A stretch of 64,000 bases of DNA, taken from NCBI RefSeq assembly GCF_003589595.1, contig NW_020653726.1, positions 18,648,684-18,712,683 on the forward strand, given 5' to 3'. This DNA comes from Hyposmocoma kahamanoa (Eukaryota > Arthropoda > Insecta > Lepidoptera > Cosmopterigidae). Below the pieces are notes generated by a model that was not told the DNA's origin, searched no databases, and saw nothing but the letters and a program-made list of their open reading frames with translations. The translations under genes were made by a program, and so were the position numbers. Below, one piece after another: positions 33,398-43,570 of this stretch; within the stretch, counting starts at the first letter, position 1; every line of letters starts with the position of its first letter.

Positions 33398-33658
33398 TGA
33401 GGTTGTAAGAAACGATATATTTATAAATGTCTATTATTCTATTTTTGGTTATTTTTGATTCACCCTGAATACTTTAGTCGCAGTATGTATGACGTCTGCG
33501 TATGATCGCGCCGTGAAAAGCAAATTGACTATTTGGTAGGCGTCGCCTACATGTTGATTTAAAGGATTATGTGTTAGATGTTCTTATTTAAGACCGTATT
33601 CCCACTTCAGACAGTAAGACAGCGACAATAGTAACACTTTTTTTTTAACATACGATAA

Positions 33659-34207
33659 AGGTGGTTTTTCATCAGCGAGGGGAGACGAGAATTGAAATCT
33701 CGCCAGCCTATTTCTACCAAAAATTAGTTAAAATTAACAGATCGCGTGAGCCATGGCACTTTTACTCGAGCTCGCGCTGTGGTTCTATAGTGAAGATTCA
33801 GTGCTGTTCAGTTCGCCTAGCGATGAACACATAGCTGAAGTAACATGTCCCGCAAATTATTATTATTAAGTATGTTAACGGAAGAAGAATCAAATGTAGC
33901 CTCTCTCTCTCTCTCTCAAATCTTTTTTTAAATCTCAAATCGTACGTACCCTTCAATCTTGCGATTCATATTAATAGCTATACCGAACTCGCGCAGGAAA
34001 TCGTATTTCCGTTGCAGAGTATAATACTCTGAGTAGACAGCAATATGGTTAAATATTACATCAAAAAATATTTCAATTCTCACCTCGCCGATCCCCGTCA
34101 ATCCAGACCATTTCCACTGAAGATGCGCTAGGAGAGAATTAAAATTTTGCTATACAAATTTCAATCTTCGTCTCATCTCGTCTTGGCTTGCCGGTAGAAA
34201 AGCACCT
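33659..34207. mobile_element. Harbinger-like MITE candidate (549 bp)
   Basis: Ends AGGTGGTTTTTCATC.. and, on the opposite strand, AGGTGCTTTTCTACC.., with further inverted similarity (AGACGAGA, TTGAAAT) over about 40 bp. TAA occurs directly outside both ends (33656-33658, 34208-34210), matching the 3-bp TWA duplication of PIF/Harbinger elements. A CT microsatellite lies inside at about 33901-33917. No transposase. Confidence 0.55.
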
Positions 34208-35043
34208 TAAATCATAATTAATTTATGTATGGAAATCTCGGGTTGTATAGAAGTTGATATACAGTACAAAATACGTCTGGTTTCACTGTATCCGGACAAA
34301 TATTAGGCATACTGAAGGTATATATTATACATGTACTCACATGCCCTTGGACAGGCTAAACAAGTGTAATACGGTCTTTTAATATTTTGTGTGTCATTAT
34401 GAAGGTGACATGTTAAAACCCTCTATAAATAATACACATTAAAACAAAGGTTTAAAAAAAATTATTTTATATAAATAATAATTTGATTGAAGTCAAAATA
34501 AACATTCAAATTTGATAATTGGAACGAGGTTAAGAAATTGCCGTTTAAAAATCCGGAAACGGTTTTACATTAATCTAAAATAAAAAAAAATTGTTTTTTT
34601 TTTAATAGCATAAGGTTTTTCTCAGACTTTACTACCTTAGGTAATTTTTTGGCCATTATGAAAACACTTTTATATATGAACGGGGTGTTAGCGGACTATA
34701 GCTTAAGCTTTTCCTTTTTTAGAAAATGTCACCCCCATAATGACGGGCTCTTTGAACATCATCTACGGTCTTCGCTTAATTCCCATATGAACTAATCTGT
34801 ATAACAATTTTGCTTCCTTTGATCTTGGGGACGATAAGAAAATGTTACATACACCCAACTCTGCCAAATTGCAATCTAAACTATAAAAAAACATCTTCGG
34901 GCTTCATTCCGTACACACTCCATCATGACATGGTATTCTCGTACATCCTCCACCACGTCACAAACAATCAGTACAATTCGTGGATTGGTCCTTTCTCCTT
35001 ACGTATGAGAAGCTATTTAGAGGCATTTTTCCGGATCGGTTAA

Positions 35044-35105
35044 ACCCTTTCATAAGAGGAGACCCCTGCCCAGCAATGGACTTATACAAGCTAACTACGA
35101 TGACC
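35044..35105 (+). repeat. RTE-type LINE tail fragment
   Basis: AAGAGGAGACCCCTGCCCAG followed by CAATGGACTTATACAAGCT matches the end of the RTE-like repeats at 22440 and 55062. Only this scrap remains. Confidence 0.45.
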
Positions 35106-35458
35106 TTTCGGACCAGTTATGCCTTTGAATTATACTAATAATGGTGAAATTGGTAATAAGCTCTCCTATTAATGTTACCAGTCAGATATACCATGGGGTG
35201 CACGAAAGGAGCCCCACTCGATATGGCGCACCTACTATTTCAAGTCCTCTTCTGTCTGGCAAACCCTGAGCAAGAGTCAAGAGTTCGTCATACCGGTTGG
35301 CACATTCTGTCATCACGATGGCAAACATGTCCAACGCTTCATCACGCCGGCGATAACATTGACACGGGTAGCGTCAATAACTTCTGGGTCACAATAATTA
35401 AAAATAATACTAATAAATACACGGAATTAAAATACGAAATAACCAGAATATGGCATTT

Positions 35459-35511
35459 AACTATTGGTAATATTAAATAAAATTTAATTTTATTTAATAT
35501 TACCAATAGTT
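35459..35511. repeat. Perfect 25-bp inverted repeat with a 3-nt loop
   Basis: Arms 35459-35483 and 35487-35511 are exact reverse complements around TTA, beginning AACTATTGGTAATATT. No TIR element ends were recognised around it. Confidence 0.95.
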
Positions 35512-35824
35512 ATTTCAACTACAGGCGTCATTCCCAAACAGCTACACAAGTCATTGCCTCCGTCAGTCATTCCCTGAATCTTCCACTAAACATGTACCAC
35601 TTGTTACAGAATCAGGCAGCCATCCCTTCATATTAATACTTGTCGCATTGTCAGAAGGTTCTTGCAGATGAAAAAGAACGAAGTAGGCTTTTCTTACCCA
35701 CCACCACCGCCCTCCACACAGACATGTTGCATTTGCTTGATTTCGGTCCGCAAGTGTAGTTCAAACCAGATAACAAGCTGAGAAAAATAAAGAAAATAAT
35801 AATAATAGAGTAAGATATCGATGC

Positions 35825-36089
35825 TGTAGCGGACTGTATTAATGGGTTAAAGGGTGGGTGCTAACAATGAGTGAGCAAGGCCAAACAAATGTACTTACAG
35901 TTTATTAATTTAATTAGAAAACACCACGTAGCTATGTAAGCAAAACAGCAAAAACCCTAACCCTAGATAAAGTCAAGAAAAAGGAGCCAATAACAAACAC
36001 ATTTAAATTTAGAATTTAAATATAAAACTGTGCTCTAAAAAGAATATTTTATAAAATAATTACAAACAAATTTGTAGCGATTCGCTACA
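35825..36089 (-). repeat. BEL/Pao 3' LTR (265 bp)
   Basis: Begins TGTAGCGGACTG and ends CGATTCGCTACA on the + strand. It shares GGGTGGGTGCTAACAA, CTTACAGTTTATTA and CCCTAGATAAAGTCAAGAA with the other LTR. Terminal TG..CA is present. Confidence 0.82.
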
Positions 36090-36105
36090 TCATCCGGGCG
36101 GAGAA

Positions 36106-36665
36106 ATGGATGGGACCACCTATACAGTTATTGGATCCACGAATGCTACGGAGTCTACAAGCATCCTAATTATTTTCCTTAGGGGACGACGCAGCGTGCC
36201 GCCACGAGTCGCCACGTCTGCGACCCTAACCTCACCGTCTCTACCAGGGTACAGTTGGAGTACTTTACCTTTGGGCCATACACCTCTAGGTAACGTGTCA
36301 ACGGCGATGATTACCAAGTCGCCTACATTTAAAGGAGTTTGGGGAGTTCCAGGAGGTCGGCTTTGAAAGACGGGTAGTACCTACTTGACCCACCGGGACC
36401 AAGAGTGGTCAGCCAGACGGAGGGGTTTCTTCCACTCTACCCTGCGGATGAGGTCACGGTTATCTAAGCCTAAGATAATTTGGTAGGATGAAGTGCCTAA
36501 TAAAAAATGAAAAGGAGTGAGTGTATGGTCAAGGTCATTGGCACCCACCGCTACATGTGTTAGAGGACGACTGTTTACGATCGCTTCGGCTTCCAAAAGA
36601 AGAGTCTCTAAGATTTCTGGTTTAGGTGCTTGATCGACCAGTGTAACCCTTAATGCTGTCTTCAC
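36106..36665 (-). pseudogene. BEL/Pao integrase C-terminal fragment
   Basis: A single frame from about 36665 to 36106 carrying one in-frame TAG at 36383-36381. Before the stop: EAEAIVNSRPLTHV and DLDHTLTPFHFLLG, the hallmark of BEL/Pao integrase tails. After it: LPRGVWPKGKVLQLYPGRDG and VRVADVATRGGTLRRP. The stop falls where family members have a codon for Glu, suggesting one nonsense change. The GTG used as start at 36665 is not a real start; the fragment simply abuts the 5' LTR through a deletion. Confidence 0.85.
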
Positions 36666-36831
36666 ACTTTATCAATAGTTTAAAGGGTGGGTGCTAACAA
36701 CGAGTGCGCAAGGCCATGCAAATGTGCTTACAGTTTATTATTTTTTATTACAAAACACCATGTAGCCATCAAAGCAAAAACCCTAGATAAAGTCAAGAAC
36801 AAGGCGCCAGAAACAAATACATTATATAATA

Positions 36832-37116
36832 CATTGACTTACAATTATATGGACGTCGGGTCCGCGCTAAAAAGTGTCCGAACTTATAGGGCGTTAAAAT
36901 CGTATACAGAGCGTCATTCACGCTTTAGTCTTCATTTGTTCGACTGATAGCGAAGCAAGCAAAATTAGACAGTACTGCGATGACATTACAATTTAAATTC
37001 AACGTTTTAGCTTTTTCATATTCCTTTAAATGTCACTACGTTTAAATAGATTGACTTGGGACATTTTTTCGTGGTTTTTGTATTAGAGCCGTCGTCCATT
37101 TATTTGTAAGTCAATG
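36832..37116 (+). mobile_element. MITE family B, copy 4 (285 bp), nested in an LTR
   Basis: CATTGACTTAC to GTAAGTCAATG, full length and very similar to copy 2. The target duplication is unclear: ACATTATA follows the right end directly but on the left occurs five bases before the element (36820-36827). Confidence 0.85.
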
Positions 37117-37285
37117 ACATTATAATATTAAGGAAACCGCGTCACGTATAGCACTGTGCTAGACGTGACGCGGTCGTGAACGTTGCACTCAACCCCTGAA
37201 GAAGACCATCGATTATGGTCAAAACTAGTCTGACCGCTTCCGACTAAAATACTACACGAGTAAGTCCCGTTACTTTTATATTATA
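37117..37285. mobile_element. Hairpin element with ACATTATAATAT inverted ends
   Basis: The left end ACATTATAATAT and the right end ATATTATAATGT (near 37274-37285) are inverted. Inside is a 39-bp near-perfect palindrome (37136-37174), followed by CCCTGAAGAAGACCAT and ATGGTCAAAAC, which resembles the strand layout of the hammerhead-ribozyme motif of Penelope-like elements. No reverse transcriptase is present. The class is uncertain. Confidence 0.5.
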
Positions 37286-37449
37286 ATGTGTGATAACCAT
37301 TGACCTATTTGTATGGTGATAACCATGTTAGTTTTCATAATAAAATAACAAACACATTTAAATTTAGAATTGAAATATAAAACTAAGCTTAAAATAGACA
37401 ATATTATAAAATATATACAAAGAGATTTCTAGCAATTCGCTACAGATGC

Positions 37450-38410
37450 GATAAGAAGAAGTTATATCGCTGGATAATAAAACATTAAAAATTAAGCACT
37501 CGATTGTTGAACCGTGCCACTATAACTTAACTACTTACGATAAAAACTTTTGAACATTTTTTTTTTGTTACTCAACATAACGTCATTTGTGAAAGTTGAA
37601 ACTGAGCTAAAATGGTTCCAGAGCCAACTCTTCACGAAAATTACCGTCTTGATTGCTCCCAAGATAAATTATTCCAGTCTGAAGTCACTTCATACAAAGA
37701 TACAAAGAATTACTGGAAGATCTCGCTACCGACGTTGATAAGTACAGCCAATAACAAAAGCCTATGATTACCTCGGTAATCAATGTCTAGACGTTTTTAC
37801 TACAACATTACATCAACAATAATTTCTATAGCTTTCATTAAAGCTAATGCTAAATTTAGTATGAATATTTTCTCGGTTGTTATTTTTACGAAACATGTAT
37901 ACTTTTCTGTATACACTCTTAAGCTAAATTTAGTCCATTATACGTTTCACTGCTGTGCACGTTCACCCAATGTGGCTACAAGACACGTTTCCCAAGGGTT
38001 GGGATCCTTCTTCGTTCAATCACGATGTTTTTTTTTCTGCATTATCGAGAAATATTGCTTGTAAATATTTGCAAAGGCACGTAACTTAGAATTTATGGTC
38101 CTAGCGAGAATCAAAAGGAATAAAGCGTTTAAATATAAATTTTACAAGAAAACCAAAAAAAAAATTGAATCGTCTTTTCGTACTTACGACATGCGTAAAA
38201 AATAGTTATTCGCCGATGATATACTTGTTTATTTATTGACAGAGTCAAAACATCAAGGTGTGAAAACATCTTGTAGACGAACAGAACAGAGTCGTGTTAT
38301 TTGTTTAATATTAGGAAAGCCCATAATTCTGAAATTTGTTTAGGAAGATTCACATGGTGGATTTGAAGGCGCTGATATAAATTTTCAAGAAAATGAATCA
38401 CATGCATATT
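37450..38410. other. Gene-free stretch
   Basis: AT-rich, small ORFs without domains (37550-37738, 37783-38064). No repeats of the window's families. Confidence 0.45.
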
Positions 38411-38656
38411 TTTTAATATGATATCAAGCGACAGGAAGAACAAATTGTGCGCCTGATAGTAAGCGGCACGCCTATCCCTGACAATTGCAGGGTTTTAAAC
38501 CGCAAAGATCTGAGGGGCACTGCCACTGTGCCTGTCACTCAATGACATATCCCATTAGACTGTAATTTCCTGCCTGCAAAACTGGAACGCAGTAATGCTC
38601 ACGTTGTTTGACGGCAGTACTGCCCTAGGCGAACTGTTTCAAAAGGAGTTCTACAG
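38411..38656 (+). repeat. Interspersed repeat family A, copy 7
   Basis: From ATGATATCAAGCGACAGGAA to TTTCAAAAGGAGTTCTACAG, with two internal deletions compared with other copies. Confidence 0.78.
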
Positions 38657-39591
38657 CCATTTAAAAAAAATCGCACTTTAAAATCAATACTGTTGCTATA
38701 TAAAAGTGGTGGCACGAAAGGGAGTGTACAGCATAGGTAGAGGGTTACCGGCAAAACTACACAGATAAAACACAAGCGCCGCCTGAAGGCGTTGCACAGA
38801 AACTACGTCTTGAGTGCACGGGAAAATTCTAAACTTTTGTTTCATCGCACGATTCCTACTTGACCATAAGGACCGCAACACGTTTCTTGTGTGTATAAAT
38901 TAAGGCAGTAATGTGTTTAATACTCTGTAATTCTCGGATTTAAAAAAGTTATTTTATAGGGAGTTTCTTTTGTTGCCTGTAATCCTATTAACGCCCACTT
39001 AGGCTATGTCTTAACCAGACACTATATTTAAAAACTCTATGTAGCTAGAGATGCCTGGTAAATAAAACTACAATTAGAATTCACGTAAATAAAACTCTAA
39101 AATCATTCGCTTCTTGTAATACTTTATATCCACATTCTCCTGTTATAAATGTTGGGCGACTAAAAAGGTGTCGTCTTGGATCCGTGGCGCGTCTGCGACC
39201 GGCTGATAAATGTACTCCTAAGCTACTGGTCCCAGCTCAATTTATATTAATATTTATAATATATAACACACTATCTCTTCTAGTAGATAATTTTGTTACT
39301 TTCTTGGTTTATTTATACTGATAACGTGAAATATTTTTTATTTCTACGATTGTTTTCGTACTTGAGCTCGGATTAAGATCAGAGAGAGGGATGAGGGATG
39401 ATCCATGTTCAACAGTGAGAAAGGTAATATAGCACGTTCATATCAATACCGTCAATAAAATAACATGACCTTTAGCGCCCAGTTACACGAGGAGAAAGTT
39501 TTCGCGCGGATGCCGCGCGGTGACCGCCCAGTTACCACGCTTTCACGTACACTAATGGCGAATCTAAATTCTATTTACTAGGCAACAACAT
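38657..39591. other. Gene-free stretch
   Basis: No supported ORF. At 39474-39540 a GC-rich segment (CGCGCGGATGCCGCGCGG) may be one half of a GC-rich element interrupted by the adjacent piggyBac-type insertion, whose other side (40492-40680) is also GC-rich; I could not prove the join. Confidence 0.4.
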
Positions 39592-39595
39592 TTAA

Positions 39596-40487
39596 CCTTC
39601 CAACGGTAGCGCGCGGTCTCAGAGACCGCAGCGAACTTATTTTAGTCATTTTACAAAAACTATAAACAATAAACGGTTACGCGACAGTGATATCCTCGAG
39701 GGGGTGAGGTACTTCCCCTTAACCCTGTGACATTGGTCGCAAGCGCACATGTGTCTTTATTTGTGTATGCGGTCTCAGATTCCGCGCGCGATCGGTCGTG
39801 TTCCAGAAAAATTCATGGAAGAAATTGACGCCTGGGTGAGTATTTCGTGTTATTTGTTCTGTATTACTTACAAAATTACATTATTTTATGTATTAAACAT
39901 TAAATTATTTATTATTTCACTATTTGTTGTAGACATAACATGAGTTACGAAGAATCAGAACGGCTTGCAGAGAAAGCGGAAATAGAAGATGAAGATTTTG
40001 ATGATGTCAAACCATTGCTACTGATAATGAGTAGGTTATTGTACTATCTGCTCCTAAAAAAAGTTAGAAGTTTTTTGTTTTGTTTTCCTTTTTTATTTTA
40101 TAAGAATTGAGATAGTACGTAGAACATCATGAAAGAAACATTAAAAAATAATTATGATTTTAGAGTTCCTACAATATTGTGCAATTGACGACAATATTGA
40201 TTGATCTCAATAATAATCTATTATAGTGTGCTTATGAACGATTAAGATAGAAAATTTCATCTTATTTTGTTATTTTGTTGATTTTTGACGTTGTTTGTGT
40301 CATATGACTAAAATTCTGAATTTTTATGGACTGTTCAACTAATAAGAACAAATTAAAAAAATAAATAATGTTTTTTTATTTTCATTTATATAGATAAAAG
40401 ACTTTCTTTCTTCTCAAACTGAACTTGCGGTCTCACAGACCGCACGCGACTGCTTATGTTCGGCGCAAGGGTACGACCACTGGAAGG
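39596..40487 (+). mobile_element. piggyBac-type non-autonomous element (892 bp)
   Basis: Flanked on both sides by TTAA (39592-39595, 40488-40491). Ends CCTTCCA and TGGAAGG are inverted. Subterminal palindromes GCGGTCTCAGAGACCGC (39613-39629) and GCGGTCTCACAGACCGC (40427-40443) lie about 17 and 44 bp from the ends; a third, imperfect copy is at about 39769. TTAA duplication is diagnostic of piggyBac. Inside is a short acidic ORF that may be the transposase N-terminus. Confidence 0.75.
39940..40110 (+). pseudogene. Possible piggyBac transposase N-terminal remnant
   Basis: ATG 39940 opens MSYEESERLAEKAEIEDED FDDVKPLL, an acidic stretch of the type common at piggyBac transposase N-termini, before degenerating into AT-rich codons and stopping near 40110. 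An upstream GTGAGT (39835) and TTTGTTGTAG (before 39933) could be intron borders. No DDD catalytic core is present. Confidence 0.35.
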
Positions 40488-40846
40488 TTAAATTACTCTG
40501 AAGAATACAACCGCGCGATTGTCGCGTAGACCGAAGACAAACCAGACTCGCCCGCGCGCCCGGGACGCTCATTTAAGTTAAAACGTAAAAGCTAAATAAA
40601 TAGGACGTACTTTGGCCATGACAGTTAGATGGACGCGGCAACGCGGTCTCCGTGTGGCGTGAGCAAAGAGAAATTCGTATCGAATAAACCTGTCCTTAGT
40701 ATTCAAACGTATTTCGTTAAATCACTGTCACAAAAGGTTGTAAAAATGACAAATTGAAAATCAGTTAAAATGAAGTATAACTTAAATACCTCAAGGGAGA
40801 GACTATCAATTACCAGGAAACTAGACTTTATTAGAGATCTCCAGGA

Positions 40847-41388
40847 TTTTTTAAAACCGTTTCGTGGCGCTCAATTTCATCAAGCCCGGGGCGAGTGAGC
40901 CATTGACAACAATACAGAACTCAACAATAAATAAATGAACATATAAGAAAACCTACATAATATGTAGTGTACATAAAACTACATACATATGAGAAATACT
41001 TATGGTATGTATTGCTTTATACATTTACAAATAAAATGACACTTCAGAAACCTGTGACATTTCGGACCGTCATTTCTCGGTCCGTCCGAAACAATTACTG
41101 CCAAATAAGCAATACTTGACCAAATGAAAAGACGCGTGACGCGAATGAAGCTTCATACTTGATACTTCGCTCATTTAGTGCAACATTGACTTAATTGCAA
41201 TTTTGGCATAATTGAATTAAGACTTAATTAATTACATATTAACATCCTTTATCCAAATTTGCCAAAATTACAATTACATCAATGTAGCACCAAATAAGCG
41301 ACTTGTCTTTTAATTTTGTCGAATATTAATTATTTGACAGTAATTGTTTCGGACGGATGTTGGACGGAGATCGAGAGTAGACCCCCTG
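40847..41388 (+). repeat. Composite repeat family G, copy 1
   Basis: Begins AAAACCGTTTCGTGGCGCTC and shares about 250 bp at roughly 90 percent (by eye) with 45606-46038. Its right part is a palindromic element ending GGACGGAGATCGAGAGTAGA. This copy has about 180 bp of extra interior, itself arranged as an inverted repeat (TTGCAATTTTGGC / GCCAAAATTACAA), and a shortened left arm. Confidence 0.7.
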
Positions 41389-41521
41389 TACAATGGACTT
41401 TTTTTTTAAAGAAACGTAACCACACTGTATACTTAATAAGCAATGTGGTGACGAGTCGAATGTGCCTTTTTTGTGTGTATGTGTGTGTGTTATGAGTGCT
41501 TAACCCTTAGATCAGAACCAG

Positions 41522-41735
41522 TTAATTTTTAAATTTTTATTGAATTGATATTCAATTATTTTTGTGAAATTACTCCACTAGTTTGTTATAATTATTAATA
41601 CAAAGATCGAACACTCAGAAAAAATTCCTTCGATCCGGCCGGATTCGAACCGACGTCTTCTAGCTTACCGTGCCAGACGCTATATCAACTAAGCCACGGA
41701 ACGAACCAGCGGACTTTTTAGTCATAGCGCCATCA
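41522..41735 (-). repeat. tRNA-derived SINE family F, copy 3
   Basis: On the - strand: GCGTCTGGCACGG..., box B GGTTCGAATCCGGCCG, then the body to the AT-rich 3' end. It is one of the best-preserved copies in the window, inserted in a piggyBac remnant. Confidence 0.8.
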
Positions 41736-41971
41736 TGCAAAGCATCATGGAAAAGGAATTGGAAGCAAAGAAACGGCGGGGCCCCATGAAATCCATCCCA
41801 GTACGTGATGTAAGAAGAGATGGAGTTGACCACAATGAAAGAAGGTGCGAAAAGAAGAATAGGTCCAAACTGCCTGGATGCAAAGGCTTTTCACGCACCG
41901 AGTGCACAAAATGTAATGTGGCACTTTGCCACACAAAAGAGCGAAACTGTTTTGCTCTTTTCCACTCTTAG
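41735..41971 (+). pseudogene. piggyBac transposase, C-terminal Cys-rich zinc domain
   Basis: A 78-codon frame. Its second half holds RRC, PGC, TEC, TKC, ALCH and NCFALFHS, that is Cys and His spaced as in the RING/PHD-like domain that closes piggyBac transposases and helps bind subterminal repeats. The catalytic DDD core is missing upstream. The frame is still open and ends at TAG, so decay is recent or the piece is short enough to have escaped stops. Confidence 0.75.
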
Positions 41972-42149
41972 TATATATATTTTTTGCCATAAACGCATGA
42001 TGTTGCCAAGTGGCAACATACCGTTTTTTTAAATATATTCATATTTTTGACATGTGATATTTTTTCATTATTTTTCCTGTTATCTACCATATAATACCAA
42101 TATAAAAATATTTGTTTCACCTTAAATTAAAAAATCATGCATTTAAGGG

Positions 42150-42943
42150 TTAAAAAAAGTTTACATTATTAAAATTTAACAAAGGCAATTTATGATGTAG
42201 AAATACGCTTTCTTCGCGTTCTATTCATTTTTTTCTTCATACACATTACCCGCTTCGGAAAATAACCGCTCGCTATACACAGTGCTTACAGATGCACACA
42301 AAAACACTCGTGGTAACTATGCCAGTTTTGGATATCTTATTTTATGCCCTGCCCACATGCCATTGGAAAAAACTCTGCTCTCGCGACAATAATAACAATA
42401 GTTGTAATGAACCGAGTAACTCGGCTGAGTACTCGGCTCGACAAATGTTAAACCGAGTAATATTCGGTACTCGGTTACTCGGTAAAACTTGTACTCAGCG
42501 CATCTCTAATAATTTTACAACACAACTCGGCATTCGCTTTTCGAAATTCGAAATTTTTAATAATGAAATCTGATACGATCGTCACTTATAGGATCGCCAG
42601 CACAACTTCTACCTCCGGCAAACCCGCGTCAAACCCCAATGAAAAAAAACCAAGCAGTTGCGAATTGACGATATATAATTAAGCAAACATTTTTATTTTC
42701 GTTTTATTAAAACTTTTTAATCAGCTACCCCTTGTAATACTAGTTATAAATCTAAAAACTTATAGATGCGACTCGCATTTGATTATATTTTTTTCGATAA
42801 TGAATTGAGATTTGACCTCACTATTGTAATCTGTGAAAACGGTCATCATAGCGTGCCGGTATTGTAGTACGTGTTCATCCATTACGTATCTAGTAGATAT
42901 TTCATCTAGTCTGTGACATTAGGTGAGTGGATCCTTTTACATA
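42150..42943. other. Gene-free stretch
   Basis: Near 42410-42520 there are repeated CTCGGT/ACCGAG words ending ..GCGCATCTCTAATA, which look like one end of a hAT-type element (AGAGATGCGC on the other strand); the partner end was not found. Otherwise no features. Confidence 0.4.
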
Positions 42944-42950
42944 AGCCACA

Positions 42951-43169
42951 GCCTCCGTGGCCGAACGGTTACCATGCCGGATTGCCACGCAGAGGTCCCA
43001 GGTTCGATTCCCGGGCCGGGAGAAATATTCGTATGGCCTACATTTATTTCTCTCGTAAGTTTGGGTGTAAATTGTGGTTGTCTATGTGTGTGTTCATGGC
43101 ACCCGCGACACAGGGCTTCCCTAGTGCGGGGCTACGTTGAGTGTGTGCGTTATTGTTATTATTATTATT
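42951..43169 (+). repeat. tRNA-derived SINE family E, copy 1 (full length)
   Basis: Head GCCTCCGTGGCCGAACGGTT, box B GGTTCGATTCCCGGGCCGG, body with TTATTTCTCTCGTAAGTTTG and GACACAGGGCTTCCCTAGTG, and a (TTA)n tail. Flanked by the 7-bp target duplication AGCCACA (42944-42950, 43170-43176). The peptides read from this locus are translations of the SINE. Confidence 0.88.
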
Positions 43170-43296
43170 AGCCACAAACATGACATTTATTCAAATTGAC
43201 TGTTTTAAAATTGCATTATGTTTGCTTCATTGTTTTCTTTTTCTTTTGCTTTGTCTTTTTTTTTACTTCTTTTTGCATATTTTTGTGTCGTGTAGT

Positions 43297-43570
43297 CATT
43301 GACTTACAAATAAATGGACGACGGGTCTAATACAAAAAACACGAAAAAAATGTCCCAAGTCAACCTATTTAAACGTAGTGACATGTAAAGGAATATGAAA
43401 AAGCTAAAACGTTGAATTTAAATTGTAATGTCATCGCAGTACTGTCTAATTTTGCTTGCTTCACTGTCAGTCGAACAAACGAAAACTAAAGCGTGTATAC
43501 GATTTTAACGCCCTATAAGTTCGGACACTTTTTAGCGCGGACCCGACGTCCATATAATTCTAAGTCAATG
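43297..43570 (-). mobile_element. MITE family B, copy 5 (274 bp)
   Basis: CATTGACTTAC to TAAGTCAATG in reverse orientation. The flanks CGTGTAGT (43289-43296) and CATGTAGT (43571-43578) form an 8-bp duplication with one mismatch. Confidence 0.88.

Larger units (their letters stand above)
34211..35824. other. Gene-free stretch
   Basis: AT-rich. Contains a short RTE-like tail (35044-35105) and a perfect hairpin (35459-35511), listed separately. A 102-codon open frame at 35172-35480 runs into the hairpin and has no recognisable domain. Confidence 0.5.
35825..37444 (-). mobile_element. BEL/Pao LTR retrotransposon, internally deleted
   Basis: LTR-like ends TGTAGC..GCTACA bound the element on both sides, flanked by an exact 5-bp target duplication GATGC (35820-35824 and 37445-37449). 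The coding strand is -. Of the internal region only the integrase C-terminus remains; gag, protease, reverse transcriptase and RNase H are gone. The upper LTR carries two later insertions (a family B MITE at 36832 and a hairpin element at 37117). It cannot move on its own. Confidence 0.85.
36666..37444 (-). repeat. BEL/Pao 5' LTR with nested insertions
   Basis: The LTR sequence runs from about 36666 to 36820 and resumes at about 37345-37444, ending AGCAATTCGCTACA. The ~530 bp between are later insertions. An AACAAAYACAT sequence occurs on both sides of them, either as a target duplication or as part of the LTR copied during the event. Confidence 0.75.
41504..42149 (+). mobile_element. piggyBac remnant (CCCTTARAT ends) interrupted by a SINE
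   Basis: TTAA (41500-41503) followed by CCCTTAGAT at the left, and ATTTAAGGG followed by TTAA (42150-42153) at the right, fit a piggyBac element. The interior keeps the C-terminal Cys-rich domain of the transposase (41735-41971) and a perfect 9+2+9 palindrome at 42000-42019 (ATGTTGCCAAGTGGCAACAT). A family F SINE sits at 41522-41735, so most of the transposase was lost and the SINE inserted later or at the deletion point. Confidence 0.72.

Noticed and set aside
35948..35962. AACCCTAACCC as interstitial telomeric repeat
   Set aside because: Only two units, of the vertebrate type rather than the insect TTAGG type, and part of an LTR.
42951..43022. Functional tRNA genes at the SINE heads (also 54891, 61942, 41640, 13388)
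   Set aside because: A and B boxes are present, but the acceptor stem does not close and each is continuous with a SINE body.
42913..43171. ORFs reading PPWPNGYHAGLPRRGPRFDSRAG or similar (also 59807-60093 on -) as proteins
   Set aside because: They translate the tRNA-derived SINE head and body, and similar peptides appear at each SINE copy.
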